A stretch of 64,000 nucleotides of DNA from assembly GCF_014117425.1 (NCBI RefSeq), contig NZ_CP059725.1:2480001-2544000 (forward strand), read 5' to 3'. The position numbers and the translations under genes were made by a program. Shown here piece after piece: positions 38,978-48,837 of this stretch; position 1 is the first letter of the stretch, and the number at the start of each line of letters is the position of its first letter. The DNA comes from Bartonella sp. HY038 (lineage in GTDB: Bacteria > Pseudomonadota > Alphaproteobacteria > Rhizobiales > Rhizobiaceae). The notes below the pieces were generated by a model. The model was not told the origin of the DNA. It searched no databases and saw only the letters and a list, made by a program, of their open reading frames with translations.

Positions 38978-41932
38978 TTACTGTTCAGGTGGTGCAGATG
39001 GAACTGGAACAGAGCTCGGCGTAGGAACATTTGCTGGGGTACTTGGTACCGGCACATTATTTGGCATAGGTGTTGGAACAGGAACTTGATTAACCGCGGG
39101 CTGCTCAATTTGTGCTGGTTGCCGTACCGATGGAACGGAAATTGGAGCTGAACCATTTGCTATGTTTCCATTTTGAGCCCACTGACCTTTGGCAATCCAA
39201 TCATCAATAACCTGTTTAAAGATATTGTCACCAAAATCACCTTTATCAATGACAAACTCACCTACACGACCATTTTCATAAATAACTGGCATGGCAATCC
39301 AGCGAAACTGACGCATCACGTCAAGATTAAGATTGCGGTTGCTACCGCTTGCATTTGAAGATACTGCAATAATAAAGAAATTTTGATCAACCTTGACTGG
39401 TAACATGCCAGATAATTCCTGCCCAGTTGAATTTTCTGCAGCTTTAAATAAAACTCTTCCAATATCTGCAACAGATCCACCATCAAAATTTTCAGGAACA
39501 ATGAAAATCATATCGATCAAAAAATCTGCTCTAATTGAAGGATCATCATTGCGGCGAATTGTAATTCTTGCTGACAAGTCCTTTTCAGGAATGATAATAT
39601 CGCCACGAATTGCAAGCTCATCAGGACCGTTGTCCTTACCCTTATTACGAATAAGCTTCCAATCAACCATACCGGGACTAGCAGTGGCAGGCAAAATTGA
39701 AGTTGAACGTTCATAAAACTTTGCCACTGAACTACGTTGAGCAATTGATGTTGCTTGGCTTAATGATGTACCTTCACTGCCTGTGTCAGCGCCTGATTGT
39801 GAAAGTCCGGCGGTAACTTCGCGTCCGTCAGGCAATAATCTTGTTGTAATTTTGTCCGGCTCAGAAGCAGTAGGATCGCTTTGTGTCGCCTGATCGGCGG
39901 GCTTTGGTGGATGGACAAGAGGGACTTCTCCATTTGAGTCACTCTCCCCTTCCACAGGCGCTATGGTATCAGGTGTTGTTATTCCTGCCTGTGCATTACC
40001 ATCGACATTTTCGCTTACCGCAGGCTTTGGCTCTACGACTGCACTATTTTTTTGCCCTTCTAAATAAAAATAAACACCAGCTGCCAAAGCTGCAATTATA
40101 ATGGCAAAAACAAATATAATGATGACAATATGGCTGCGTGTGCGATTTTGCTCACGTCTTGAAGATTGACTGAAGATATCAGAAACAAGGTCAAAATTAT
40201 CATCCATCTTGCTTATTGATGCATCGCCCTTTTCCAGTGAACGATCATTTGAGGTTAGTAGATCATCATTTAATGATGATGCCACCTTTACCTCTTTAGC
40301 TTGGCTGCTAACATCAGCTTTTGTAGCTGAACCGCGCACCAAAGGTGGCATCGGCATGATATCATCAGTTTGACCGCGTGCCACATCTTTGCGAGCACCA
40401 GCAATATCACGCTCCGCAGCGATATCAAGATTACCATCGAAAGCTCGATAAGCAGATGGATCAAAATTACTGTTTTCAGTTTTGCGTGGCGAGATGGTTT
40501 TAGCACCTTCAATACTCAAACGAGCATCGACTTCAAGTACGGCCTTTTCTTTTGCATCAAGATGTTGTTCACTCGCTTGCCTTGCCAATTCCTCATCGCG
40601 CGCTTTTGACTTAGCTTCGATTATTGCAGCTTCTTGGGCTGCCGCATGATCCAATGCTGCCAAACGTGCGCCTTCATCTTCGCTAGCGCTTACCTCAGCT
40701 GCTATCTTTGCTTCTTCCTCAAACTTAGCTTTTTCTTCCGCTTCAAGTCGCGCTTTTTGTGCAATTTCTACCTCTTCTTGTGCAAGACGAAGTTGCTCAG
40801 CCTCATATTTTGCGCGTTCTTCTGCTTGTTTTAAAGCTTGCTCTTCAGCAATTCGGCGTTCTTCTTCGCGCTTACGCTCATTTTCTTCAAATTGTGCTCG
40901 TTCTTCTGCTTGTTTTAAAGCCTGCTCTTCAGCAATTCGGCGTTCTTCTTCGCGCTTACGCTCATTTTCTTCAAATTTTGCGCGTTCTTCCGCCTGCCTT
41001 AAAACTTGTTCTTCAGCAATTCGGCGCTCTTCTTCGCGTTTACGCTCATTTTCTTCAAATTTTGCACGTTCTTCCGCCTGCCTTAAAACTTGTTCTTCAG
41101 CAATTCGGCGTTCTTCTTCGCGCTTACGCTCATTTTCTTCAAATTTTGCGCGATCCTCAGCTTGCTTTAAGGCTTGCTCTGCAGCAATTCTGCGCTCTTC
41201 TTCACGTTGACGCTCATTTTCTTCAAAGCGTGCGCGATCCTCAGCTAGCTTTAAAGCTTGCTCTGCAGCAATACGACGTTCTTCTTCACGTTCACGCTCA
41301 ATTAGCTCTAATCGTGCTTGCTCGGTTGCTACTGTTTCATCTTTGAAAGTTTCAGTAGCTTCTACGCTATTTTCATTGCTTAAGCGATGTTGATCGGCAA
41401 TCGGCAATATGAATGTATCAGATAGTGGCTCCACATGAGCAGGTTCGTTAACGCCATCAAGACTATGCTCCTCGGACTTAAAGACCTCAGAACTTTGAGA
41501 CACCATATCAACGTTTGCATTAACGCTATCATGTGCAGGCAATATGCTTGGCTCAGTCGTTAACTCCTGATCGTTTGTGTCTGTTTCATTAGCTGAATGA
41601 TCAACGACAACTTCAGAACTATATTGTTGAGTTTTAAGCGTGCCAAGCGGTTGGCTTTCGACTACGGTTTCCTCTTGATATTTGTCTTCATCAAAAGAAA
41701 AATCCAAAAGCTCATCAAGCCCTTCTTGTGCAAGATAATAAGCCTCAACTTCATCAATTGCACGCTGCAATATTGCACGCTGCTCATCGACAACCTCTTG
41801 CGCAAGCGGACTTTCAGAAAGTTTACGCTCAACTGCGGCCTTTGCACGTTCATATATACGCTGCCGCAACTGCGGCGTCATATTACTTTGTGCGTCTATG
41901 GTTTTTTTTAAAAGTCCTACAAAGTCTGCCAT
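38978..41932 (-). CDS. large one-pass envelope protein with tandem coiled-coil repeats
   Basis: 984 residues in four parts. (1) Residues 1-80: a helical N-terminal module (LLKKTIDAQSNMTPQLRQRIYERAKAAVERKL in parts). (2) About 205-480: a highly charged coiled coil holding six 28-residue repeats of the EENERKREEERRIAEEQ type (209-376), then more Glu/Ala-rich helix. (3) One membrane helix at about 601-623. (4) A C-terminal, probably periplasmic domain (about 700-930) flanked by Pro-rich linkers, ending in a Pro/Val/Ser tail. There is no signal peptide, so the coiled coil should be cytoplasmic. I do not recognise a named family. The architecture suggests a structural or scaffold protein of the envelope or cell pole, in the way of TolA- or polarity-type proteins, but that is inference. 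Confidence 0.8.
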   Translation of the reverse strand: MADFVGLLKKTIDAQSNMTPQLRQRIYERAKAAVERKLSESPLAQEVVDEQRAILQRAIDEVEAYYLAQEGLDELLDFSFDEDKYQEETVVESQPLGTLKTQQYSSEVVVDHSANETDTNDQELTTEPSILPAHDSVNANVDMVSQSSEVFKSEEHSLDGVNEPAHVEPLSDTFILPIADQHRLSNENSVEATETFKDETVATEQARLELIEREREEERRIAAEQALKLAEDRARFEENERQREEERRIAAEQALKQAEDRAKFEENERKREEERRIAEEQVLRQAEERAKFEENERKREEERRIAEEQVLRQAEERAKFEENERKREEERRIAEEQALKQAEERAQFEENERKREEERRIAEEQALKQAEERAKYEAEQLRLAQEEVEIAQKARLEAEEKAKFEEEAKIAAEVSASEDEGARLAALDHAAAQEAAIIEAKSKARDEELARQASEQHLDAKEKAVLEVDARLSIEGAKTISPRKTENSNFDPSAYRAFDGNLDIAAERDIAGARKDVARGQTDDIMPMPPLVRGSATKADVSSQAKEVKVASSLNDDLLTSNDRSLEKGDASISKMDDNFDLVSDIFSQSSRREQNRTRSHIVIIIFVFAIIIAALAAGVYFYLEGQKNSAVVEPKPAVSENVDGNAQAGITTPDTIAPVEGESDSNGEVPLVHPPKPADQATQSDPTASEPDKITTRLLPDGREVTAGLSQSGADTGSEGTSLSQATSIAQRSSVAKFYERSTSILPATASPGMVDWKLIRNKGKDNGPDELAIRGDIIIPEKDLSARITIRRNDDPSIRADFLIDMIFIVPENFDGGSVADIGRVLFKAAENSTGQELSGMLPVKVDQNFFIIAVSSNASGSNRNLNLDVMRQFRWIAMPVIYENGRVGEFVIDKGDFGDNIFKQVIDDWIAKGQWAQNGNIANGSAPISVPSVRQPAQIEQPAVNQVPVPTPMPNNVPVPSTPANVPTPSSVPVPSAPPEQ
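40805..41308 (-). repeat. six-copy 84-bp tandem repeat inside the coiled-coil gene
   Basis: Six in-frame units of exactly 84 bp (28 residues, four heptads). Units 3 and 4 encode identical peptides; the others differ at a few positions (A/E, V/A, K/Q, D/E). Such an array can gain or lose units by slippage without shifting the frame. Confidence 0.93.
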
Positions 41933-42376
41933 AAAGCGATAAATCTCTTACATTTAGTACTTGTTTTCATATATATAAGCTTCTAATGCATTTATGGAAG
42001 AGTGTGAAGCCGTTTTGTATAAGAATCCGATTAAGGGTTAATAAAACCACATTTTAGCTTAAAAATAACCGCCTATTAGCCATGCATATCATTGGCGCAA
42101 TATACTAAATTAGTTAAACAGCTTAATTAGGCGAAATTAAATATTATAAACTAGTGTAAATTAAGGTGAGTCGCACTCTACAGCGGCAGCTAATATTTTT
42201 TAGTTTTTAATAACACCGGCAATTGTTGATTGTATTTAAAACTTTTAACGTCAAACTCTAAGGCTTAACTGATTTTAAACAAGCTTCTACCCATTTTATT
42301 TAATATTTAAAAATATCAAACGCATTTGCTACGACCACAAGCATATTTTATTTTAATTAATTTGGTATATAACAAA
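41933..42376. other. AT-rich gap, weak RIME-like trace
   Basis: About 440 bases with no ORF. Near 42000 the sequence AGTGTGAAGCCGTTTT resembles part of the RIME-like element at 62.4 kb, but no palindrome is left. Confidence 0.4.
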
Positions 42377-42406
42377 AAAGCCAACTTGAACTAACAAGCT
42401 GGCTTT
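42377..42406 (-). terminator. terminator of the lipoprotein gene
   Basis: AAAGCCAGCTTG and CAAGTTGGCTTT (one G-U pair) form a 12-bp stem, followed on the minus strand by TTTG. It lies about 25 bases behind the stop. Confidence 0.85.
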
Positions 42407-42431
42407 GAATTCAATCATTATATACTTTAGT

Positions 42432-43100
42432 TTAAAATGGCCAAATGCTGCTTTTCTTACCTGATTTAGCCTTACGTTCACGCTCTTTTTGCGCTTCGTC
42501 CGGACCTTGCTCATTAACTGGTGCGGTGGCAGCAGGTTGGCGATAAGCAATAGGCGGCTCACTCAAATATTTACGCTCTGTTGCGGTGCCGCCGCTAGCT
42601 TCCTTTTTACGACGCAAATATTCTTCGCGTTGCTTTTTCGCGACAGCCTGAGTAGGCATTCTATCAGCACGATCAGCAGCAGCATCAATACCAGATGATA
42701 AATAACGCTCGGCATTACCAGGAGAACTGGTGATTGGCGATACATAATCAGGATTATTTTGATTAGCTGTCGCCTCAGCACGCAAACGATTGCGTCTTTG
42801 TTCAGGTGATTCTGGCCAATCTGGCGAACCTGCACTTGCAACACTTTGCTGAGGGGTTGGCAAATTGTTTTTTGTTGCCTCATTAGGGCGCACAAGTTCA
42901 GGTCGTGGCTTTACTTCAATGCCGGAATTTTTATTTGTCCTAAATGAGAAAAGGTTTGAAAAATCATCAACCATTTGTTGGCCGGATGATTTATCCGTAC
43001 CATAGGTTGGGCCGCTGACACAGCCAGACACACTAATGCTCAATACTAGAGTTCCAGTAATGATAATACCTGTTTTTAGTTTGCTCACCTTAGTCATCAT
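42432..43100 (-). CDS. Pro/Arg-rich lipoprotein, function unknown
   Basis: 222 residues from ATG 43100 (a second ATG follows at once; a TTG at 43115 is also open). Lipoprotein signal with a VSGC lipobox; the mature part is polar, unstructured and rich in Pro, Asn, Arg and Glu, ending KKSSIWPF. It looks like the exported low-complexity lipoproteins of Rhizobiales. I do not recognise a domain. It is separated from ileS by about 480 bases, so it is probably its own unit. Confidence 0.75.
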   Translation of the reverse strand: MMTKVSKLKTGIIITGTLVLSISVSGCVSGPTYGTDKSSGQQMVDDFSNLFSFRTNKNSGIEVKPRPELVRPNEATKNNLPTPQQSVASAGSPDWPESPEQRRNRLRAEATANQNNPDYVSPITSSPGNAERYLSSGIDAAADRADRMPTQAVAKKQREEYLRRKKEASGGTATERKYLSEPPIAYRQPAATAPVNEQGPDEAQKERERKAKSGKKSSIWPF

Positions 43101-43541
43101 CCTTTTTAGGATCAATCATCTTGGGCCAGTTTTACAACCAATAAAGACGACTATTCATTTTTCAACCAAATAGTTCGCTTCAAACGATCTATTTCTTCAA
43201 TTATTATATGGCGATAATATAATACCACATAATGCCGATAACGTAACCTATCAAAATTACGGTAATTTTAGCTATGCTAGCAATTATTTACCGATTAAAC
43301 TACCATTAAATTTTTCAGAAATCTGTAATCAATGGTATTTTAAATTGCTGACAAATAATGCCTACAATCAATAAATCACAAGCAGGTGTCGCAAATTTAG
43401 ACAAAAAATGCAAGATTTTAATATGCTTGCATCCTTAGTCCACTTGAATCCCACTATATATCCTTGCATCATGACACATAATCATAAATCAAGAGCATAT
43501 GATTAAATTTCGCTTAATGCATAATTCAGGCAGCAGCAAGG
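43101..43541. other. gap between lipoprotein gene and ileS
   Basis: About 440 AT-rich bases with no ORF. It should hold the promoter of the lipoprotein gene; the ileS terminator lies at its far end. Confidence 0.4.
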
Positions 43542-43547
43542 CAAAAA

Positions 43548-43577
43548 TACGTTGAAAGCGGTTAAACTTTCAACGTA
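43548..43577 (-). terminator. terminator of ileS
   Basis: TACGTTGAAAG and CTTTCAACGTA form a perfect 11-bp stem with an 8-base loop, followed on the minus strand by TTTTTG. It starts 6 bases behind the ileS stop. Confidence 0.88.
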
Positions 43578-43583
43578 CTTAAT

Positions 43584-46505
43584 TTAGTTAGTCAAAAGAC
43601 CTAATTCTTTTAACTCCCGCAATGCCAATGCATCGCGCCCTGAGACATCTGGATATTCTGGATCACTACCAACATCCTGCGTATAGCGCCATGAACGCGC
43701 GCATTTAACGCCCGTTGCTTTTTGTGGCAACACGGCAACATTGGCAACTTCATCCATACTAAATGCGTCGCTAGGTGCTGGTGCATTGGTGATCATAATA
43801 TCACTAGTGATAGCAATTTCGGCCATATCAAGGCCCTCAACTGCTTTCAACAATTCAACATCATTGATATAAACAATTGGTGCAGCTTCAAGCGAAGAAC
43901 CAATGCGCTTATCAGCACGTTCAAGTTCTAAGGCACCAGTAATCGCTTTACGCACATGGCGCACTTTACGCCAACGCTCAGAAACTTCATCATTGCGCCA
44001 CTCTGCCGGTGTTTGTCTAAATTGCTCAATATGCACAGTTTTTGCATTTGGATAATGGGCAAGCCAAGCTTCTTCACAAGTAAATGGCAACATAGGAGCA
44101 AGCCAAGTAACAATACGTTCAAAAATATGGCGCACGGTTTGCAAGGCGGCCTTACGGCGAATGGATGATGGAGCATCGCAATAAAGCGAATCTTTGCGGA
44201 TATCAAAATAAAATGCCGATAGATCAACAATACAAAAATCAAGCAAAGCACGACTGATGCGTTTAAAATCAAAAGCATTATATTCTGTGCGCACCACTTC
44301 GTCTAATTCATAAAGGCGATGAAGCATCAGTTTTTCAAGTTCTGGCAAATCCGCATAGGCAACATCTTCGCCGCTATCATGGGCAAGAGTACCAAGCATC
44401 CACCGCATAACATTGCGCAATTTACGATAAGAATCAACACTGGTTTGGAAAGTATTCTTCCCAAGGCGTTGATCTTCCCAATAATCGGTATTCATCACCC
44501 AAAGACGCAAAATATCAGCGCCAGATTGTTTGATGATTTCCTGCGGTGCAATAACATTGCCAACCGCTTTTGACATTTTTCGGCCCTTTTCATCCAAGGT
44601 AAAACCATGGGTTAGAACGGCATTATAAGGCGCGCGGCCGCGTGTTGCACAACTTTCTAACATTGATGAGTGGAACCAACCGCGATGCTGATCTGAACCT
44701 TCAAGATAAAGATCCGCAGGCCATTTAAGGTCAGGACGGTCTTCCAAGGTGAATGTATGAGTGGAACCAGAATCAAACCACACATCTAAAATGTCACTTA
44801 CCATCTGCCAAGGTTCACCTGCACGGCTACCAAGGAAACGCTCACGCGCACCTTCTTTAAACCAAGCGTCTGCACCTTCCACTTCAAAGGCTTCTAGAAT
44901 GCGTGAATTCACCGCTTCATCAAGTAAGATCTCGCCGTCTTCATTGGCGAAAATAGCAATTGGTACGCCCCATGTACGTTGGCGCGATAACACCCAATCA
45001 GGGCGATCTTTCATCATCGCATGCAAGCGATTTTGCCCAGCTTGCGGCACAAAACGTGTTTCCTCAACCGCTTTTAAGGCACGGCTACGCAATGTTGTGC
45101 CATCGCCAAGATCTTTGTCCATATAGACAAACCATTGCGGTGTATTGCGATAAATAACCGGCTTTTTGGACCGCCAACTATGGGGATAATCATGAGTGAT
45201 ACGGCCACGTGCGAAAAGATGATTGCGGGCAATCAACTCATCCATCACAGATTTATTGGCGTCCCCCATTTTACCATTATCATCGATAACACGGGCCGCG
45301 CCACCTTCACGATCAGCGCCAAAGCCCGGTGCGTCACTGGTATAAAAACCACCATCATCAACAGGGAAAGGAATACTTGGATCAATGCCAAGACTTTGCA
45401 ATTTACGGGTTGATGAAAGCCAGATGTCAAAATCTTCACGGCCATGGCTTGGCGCCGTATGCACAAAGCCAGTACCTGCATCGTCTGTGACATGATCGCC
45501 ATCAAGAAGCGGTACAGTAAATTCATAGCCGCCGCCAAAACCTTGCAATGGGTGGAATAGGAGAGTTGCGTCAAGTTCATCACTATTGACATCGCGCAAC
45601 TTTTTAAAGCTAAGCTTTGCTTTTTCTGCGCAAGCTTGTGCAAGATTATTAGCAAAAATGACTTTTTCACCAACTCGCGGCCCAAAATCATTTTCAGCCG
45701 CTACAATCTCATAAAGTCCATAGGCAATTTTTGACGAAAAAGAAACAGCGCGGTTACCTGGAATTGTCCAAGGTGTCGTTGTCCAAATAACAACAAATGC
45801 GTCTTTAAGATCTTCTGCCTGTGTATCTTTGACTGGAAATTTAACCCAGATAGCATCAGAAACATGGCTATGGTATTCAACTTCAGCTTCAGCCAAAGTT
45901 GTGCGTTCAACCACTGACCACATAACTGGCTTTGAGCCGCGATAAAGCTGGCCACTCATAGCAAATTTCATCAATTCGCCGGCAATACGTGCTTCGGCGT
46001 GGAAAGCCATAGTCGTATAAGGCTGTTCAAAATCACCGATAACACCAAGGCGCTTAAATTCTTCTGATTGAAGCCCAATCCACTGGGCTGCAAATTCGCG
46101 GCATTCTTGACGAAATTCATTGACTGGAACATCGTCTTTATTTTTACCGGCATTGCGGTATTTTTCTTCAATTTTCCATTCAATTGGCAAGCCATGGCAA
46201 TCCCAACCGGGGACATAATTGGCATTAAAACCACGCATTTGAAAAGAACGGGTAATAACATCTTTCAAAATTTTATTGAGCGCATGGCCGATATGAATAT
46301 TGCCATTGGCATAAGGAGGGCCATCATGCAAAACATATAGGGGACGGTCCTTTGCTTCTTCGCGCAACACTTTGTAAAGATTCATTTCTTGCCATTTCGC
46401 CAAAATCTCTGGCTCACGCTGCGGCAAGCTTGCGCGCATGGGAAAATCTGTTTTTGGCAAAAATAACGTGGTGGAATAATCAATTGTCTGGTTAGTATCA
46501 GTCAT
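43584..46505 (-). CDS. ileS: isoleucine-tRNA ligase
   Basis: 973 residues, class I aminoacyl-tRNA synthetase, cytoplasmic. HIGH motif at 71-74 ([10 protein letters not shown]), KMSKS motif near residue 640 ([11 protein letters not shown]), and the inserted editing (CP1) domain between them ([24 protein letters not shown]). The C-terminal zinc knuckle of E. coli IleRS is degenerate: [25 protein letters not shown] keeps one of four cysteines (quoted as KCARSW and [12 protein letters not shown]). Normal size. In other Rhizobiales ribF stands upstream; here only a non-coding leader with a large hairpin does. Confidence 0.97.
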   Translation of the reverse strand: MTDTNQTIDYSTTLFLPKTDFPMRASLPQREPEILAKWQEMNLYKVLREEAKDRPLYVLHDGPPYANGNIHIGHALNKILKDVITRSFQMRGFNANYVPGWDCHGLPIEWKIEEKYRNAGKNKDDVPVNEFRQECREFAAQWIGLQSEEFKRLGVIGDFEQPYTTMAFHAEARIAGELMKFAMSGQLYRGSKPVMWSVVERTTLAEAEVEYHSHVSDAIWVKFPVKDTQAEDLKDAFVVIWTTTPWTIPGNRAVSFSSKIAYGLYEIVAAENDFGPRVGEKVIFANNLAQACAEKAKLSFKKLRDVNSDELDATLLFHPLQGFGGGYEFTVPLLDGDHVTDDAGTGFVHTAPSHGREDFDIWLSSTRKLQSLGIDPSIPFPVDDGGFYTSDAPGFGADREGGAARVIDDNGKMGDANKSVMDELIARNHLFARGRITHDYPHSWRSKKPVIYRNTPQWFVYMDKDLGDGTTLRSRALKAVEETRFVPQAGQNRLHAMMKDRPDWVLSRQRTWGVPIAIFANEDGEILLDEAVNSRILEAFEVEGADAWFKEGARERFLGSRAGEPWQMVSDILDVWFDSGSTHTFTLEDRPDLKWPADLYLEGSDQHRGWFHSSMLESCATRGRAPYNAVLTHGFTLDEKGRKMSKAVGNVIAPQEIIKQSGADILRLWVMNTDYWEDQRLGKNTFQTSVDSYRKLRNVMRWMLGTLAHDSGEDVAYADLPELEKLMLHRLYELDEVVRTEYNAFDFKRISRALLDFCIVDLSAFYFDIRKDSLYCDAPSSIRRKAALQTVRHIFERIVTWLAPMLPFTCEEAWLAHYPNAKTVHIEQFRQTPAEWRNDEVSERWRKVRHVRKAITGALELERADKRIGSSLEAAPIVYINDVELLKAVEGLDMAEIAITSDIMITNAPAPSDAFSMDEVANVAVLPQKATGVKCARSWRYTQDVGSDPEYPDVSGRDALALRELKELGLLTN

Positions 46506-47026
46506 TGAAAAATCTTTCTGATTGTCTTTTTGACAATATAATTGGAAATAAGCTTATTATATTGAAATGATCAATATAGGCAAATTGGAATTGGCAACAA
46601 AGCGCAATAGCGCTGACTTTAATTAATGGTTACCCACCATTAAACGGCATAAAATCCCGGACCTTTCCATGACCTAATTGGTCAGATAAAAGGCCGGGCG
46701 ACTAATTCGCCCCTCAATTCGTCTGCTACATATTATAAATATATTTTTGCCATAATGTTTCATAAATGCCTTTTACAACGGACTTTATCGAAATAAAACA
46801 AAAATTATCTAAAATTATAGAAAAAAGCCATTTCCTTACAGGCGATAGAGAAATGCAAATGACTTTTATATCGTAACGGTATTTAATTTTTACAAAAATC
46901 AACTAAAGAGATATTGCAATATAAAGTCATTATTTTATGATTTTGAGATTAGGAAATATCCATTAAACTAATAGTATAGCACATTATTTTACGCCCATAT
47001 GGTTATTTAAAACAAGGCTGGACTTC
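46506..47026. other. divergent gap upstream of ileS
   Basis: 520 bases. It holds the ileS leader with the hairpin at 46656-46698 and otherwise AT-rich sequence. No ORF was seen. Confidence 0.45.
46656..46698. promoter_or_regulatory. nested hairpin in the ileS leader region
   Basis: The outer arms CCCGGACCTTT and AAAGGCCGGG (one bulged base) enclose an inner perfect arm pair TGACC/GGTCA. On the minus strand, ATTTTAT follows, so it could act as an attenuator or a terminator of readthrough ahead of ileS, about 150 bases upstream of the start. Confidence 0.5.
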
Positions 47027-47650
47027 ATGAAGAAAATTTTGACCAGTGCTTTTGCACTCTTATCTTTAAGCGTATTGAGTAGCGCAAACGCCCAAACAAC
47101 TCCTCAATCGGCAGTTGAAGCATTAATGCAATGCGACAGCAATTTTTTTAAGGAAATCAAAAATATACCTAGCCTTAAAGGGATAACAAGCCAACTGAAT
47201 ACAACCAATATTGAAGCGAAGGGAAGTTTATCCATACCTTTAAATTATACATCCCCTGAAGGTATAAAAATCAATAAATTCACGATTGATTATTCTGACT
47301 TTGATTCGCTTAAGAAACTTGGAATTTCTGGACCACAAGGCAAATTTTATTATTGGGGATTTGAAACAAAACAATCATTAAAACAGATTATCTCTTTACT
47401 CTCTAAAAATAATCAATTGATTCAAGATAGAGGTATTTATATTTATAATCCGATGATAAAAACTGGAAAGAATGGCAAATGGCAGCCAAATAGAGCTGCA
47501 TTGCATGGAACCATGCCAAAACCAAAAGTTGCTGAAAAAGTGCTTATTATCGAACAAAGTAAAAAAACAAATGTTGTCAGTATTTCTTGCACTTTACAGG
47601 GCAATGTCAGCAAACAAGATCTTATTGCAGCCGGACTGCATAAAAAATAA
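47027..47650 (+). CDS. exported protein of unknown function
   Basis: 207 residues with a clear Sec signal peptide (cut near ANA-Q, residue 22). The mature part has two cysteines (CDSNFF near the start, ISCTLQG near the end) that may form a disulfide, and mixed strands. No family was recognised. Lower GC than its neighbours. It has a shared terminator with the YceI gene. Confidence 0.7.
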   Translation: MKKILTSAFALLSLSVLSSANAQTTPQSAVEALMQCDSNFFKEIKNIPSLKGITSQLNTTNIEAKGSLSIPLNYTSPEGIKINKFTIDYSDFDSLKKLGISGPQGKFYYWGFETKQSLKQIISLLSKNNQLIQDRGIYIYNPMIKTGKNGKWQPNRAALHGTMPKPKVAEKVLIIEQSKKTNVVSISCTLQGNVSKQDLIAAGLHKK

Positions 47651-47681
47651 GTTAAAAACAGAATTTTAAGATGCTTATAAA

Positions 47682-47723
47682 AATCCGCCCTATGCGCCAA
47701 AATGGCAAAGCATAGGGCGGATT
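47682..47723. terminator. bidirectional terminator
   Basis: AATCCGCCCTATGC and GCATAGGGCGGATT form a perfect 14-bp stem between two converging genes. The loop contains a further GCC/GGC pair. Confidence 0.88.
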
Positions 47724-47729
47724 AAACTA

Positions 47730-48338
47730 TTATTGCTGATGGAATTCGGTTTCAATAACCAAATTTACATCATCGCTAACCATTGGCACCATGGCGCTTA
47801 AACCAAATTCAGAGCGCTTGATAACGCCTTTAGCTGAAAAACCGAGAGCTGCCTTTTTTGTCATTGGATGTGGAGTAAGAGCTGTATTAAAAGTAACATC
47901 CAAAGTTACAGGCTTGGTTACACCATGGAATGTCAAGTCACCAGTTACTTTACCAGTTTTTTCGCCAGTTACTTCAATCGCAGTTGATTTGAAAGTAATG
48001 GTTTTATATTGAGCAACATCAAAGAACTTTTCGCCAGCCAATTCTTCATTAAACTTATTTGGTTCTGATTGGTGATTTGTATCAACCGAAGCTGGATCAA
48101 CAGTAACTTCAAGAGTTGACTTTGAAACATCTGATGGATCGAGAACAAGGTTACCCTCAATCTTGTCAAAGCGAGCAATATAATTTGAAAGACCAAAGTG
48201 CGAAACACTCCAAAGCAAATTAGTGTGGTTTGGATCCAAAGAATAATTGCCTTGTGGAGCCTCAATTGAAGCAGCATGTGCAAAGCTGCTGCTTACAGCA
48301 AGAAGAGCAACAGTAGCAAGGGTCTTGATAAGGCGCAT
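47730..48338 (-). CDS. YceI family periplasmic protein
   Basis: 202 residues. Signal peptide cut near AHA-A (residue 22). The mature part is the YceI lipocalin-like barrel: YSLDPNHTNLLWSVSHFGLSNYIARF (in parts), the SVDTNHQSEPNKFNEELAG block, GDLTFHGVTKPVTLDVTF and the ending MVSDDVNLVIETEF. The family binds amphiphilic isoprenoids. GGA lies seven bases ahead of the ATG. Confidence 0.93.
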   Translation of the reverse strand: MRLIKTLATVALLAVSSSFAHAASIEAPQGNYSLDPNHTNLLWSVSHFGLSNYIARFDKIEGNLVLDPSDVSKSTLEVTVDPASVDTNHQSEPNKFNEELAGEKFFDVAQYKTITFKSTAIEVTGEKTGKVTGDLTFHGVTKPVTLDVTFNTALTPHPMTKKAALGFSAKGVIKRSEFGLSAMVPMVSDDVNLVIETEFHQQ

Positions 48339-48720
48339 GAAAGATTCCTTTTGGTTTATGATAACTTGTCCTTAAAGTATCTCAATAGAACCATTTGTGA
48401 AGTGGATAAATCGTAACGACTTGTTTCCATTTCTTTGACAGTGAAGACATATATTTGCGTTGCCAATATTCTGCATAGAAGTATGACCTATAGAATTATT
48501 AAACTAGGCGCCAATTATTACCCCGGAAAACACCTACAGCTAATTGCACAAAAATTGAGCAATTATTATTTTCAATCGAAAATAAATCTAATTCCGCGTT
48601 TTATTTAATCAATTTTTGCTGAGTAATTACGCATAATGCCTAAAATCTATAAGCCATGCAAAAATGCATATCTGCCTTGCTATAGTGTTAGTTGTATTGT
48701 GATGAAAAAAAGAGCAATAT
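48339..48720. other. gap between the yceI gene and the candidate sRNA
   Basis: About 380 bases. There is no ORF. It should contain the YceI promoter and the sRNA promoter; I could not place the -35/-10 elements with confidence. Confidence 0.4.
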
Positions 48721-48837
48721 TCAGAGGTCTCAAGAATTTGTCTCCTCCCATTGCATTTTCTTGAGTGTTCCCCTCTGAAGGTTTTGCCCTAGATGGCACC
48801 TTCATAACTTGCCGGACTTTTGTCCGGCTTTTTTTTT
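48721..48837 (+). ncRNA. candidate trans-acting small RNA, AbcR (alpha-r15)-like
   Basis: About 117 bases that fold into three successive hairpins with no ORF. Hairpin 1: TCAGAGG/CCTCTGA (48721-48727, 48772-48778) continued by CTCAAGAA/TTCTTGAG, with a 21-base loop that exposes TCTCCTCCC (48741-48749), an anti-Shine-Dalgarno sequence. Hairpin 2: GAAGGT/ACCTTC plus GCC/GGC (48777-48803). Hairpin 3: GCCGGAC/GTCCGGC (48811-48828) followed by nine T, a textbook intrinsic terminator that no upstream gene on this strand needs. This is the architecture of the Hfq-dependent AbcR sRNAs of Rhizobiales, which silence transporter mRNAs. The exact 5' end is uncertain. Confidence 0.7.

Noticed and set aside
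40805..41308. Tandem array as a possible CRISPR
   Set aside because: The units are contiguous, 84 bp, coding and without spacers.
40759..41346. 195-codon open frame on the plus strand within the repeat region
   Set aside because: It is the antisense shadow of the 84-bp coiled-coil repeat, has Leu/Gln-rich repetitive composition and no ribosome site.
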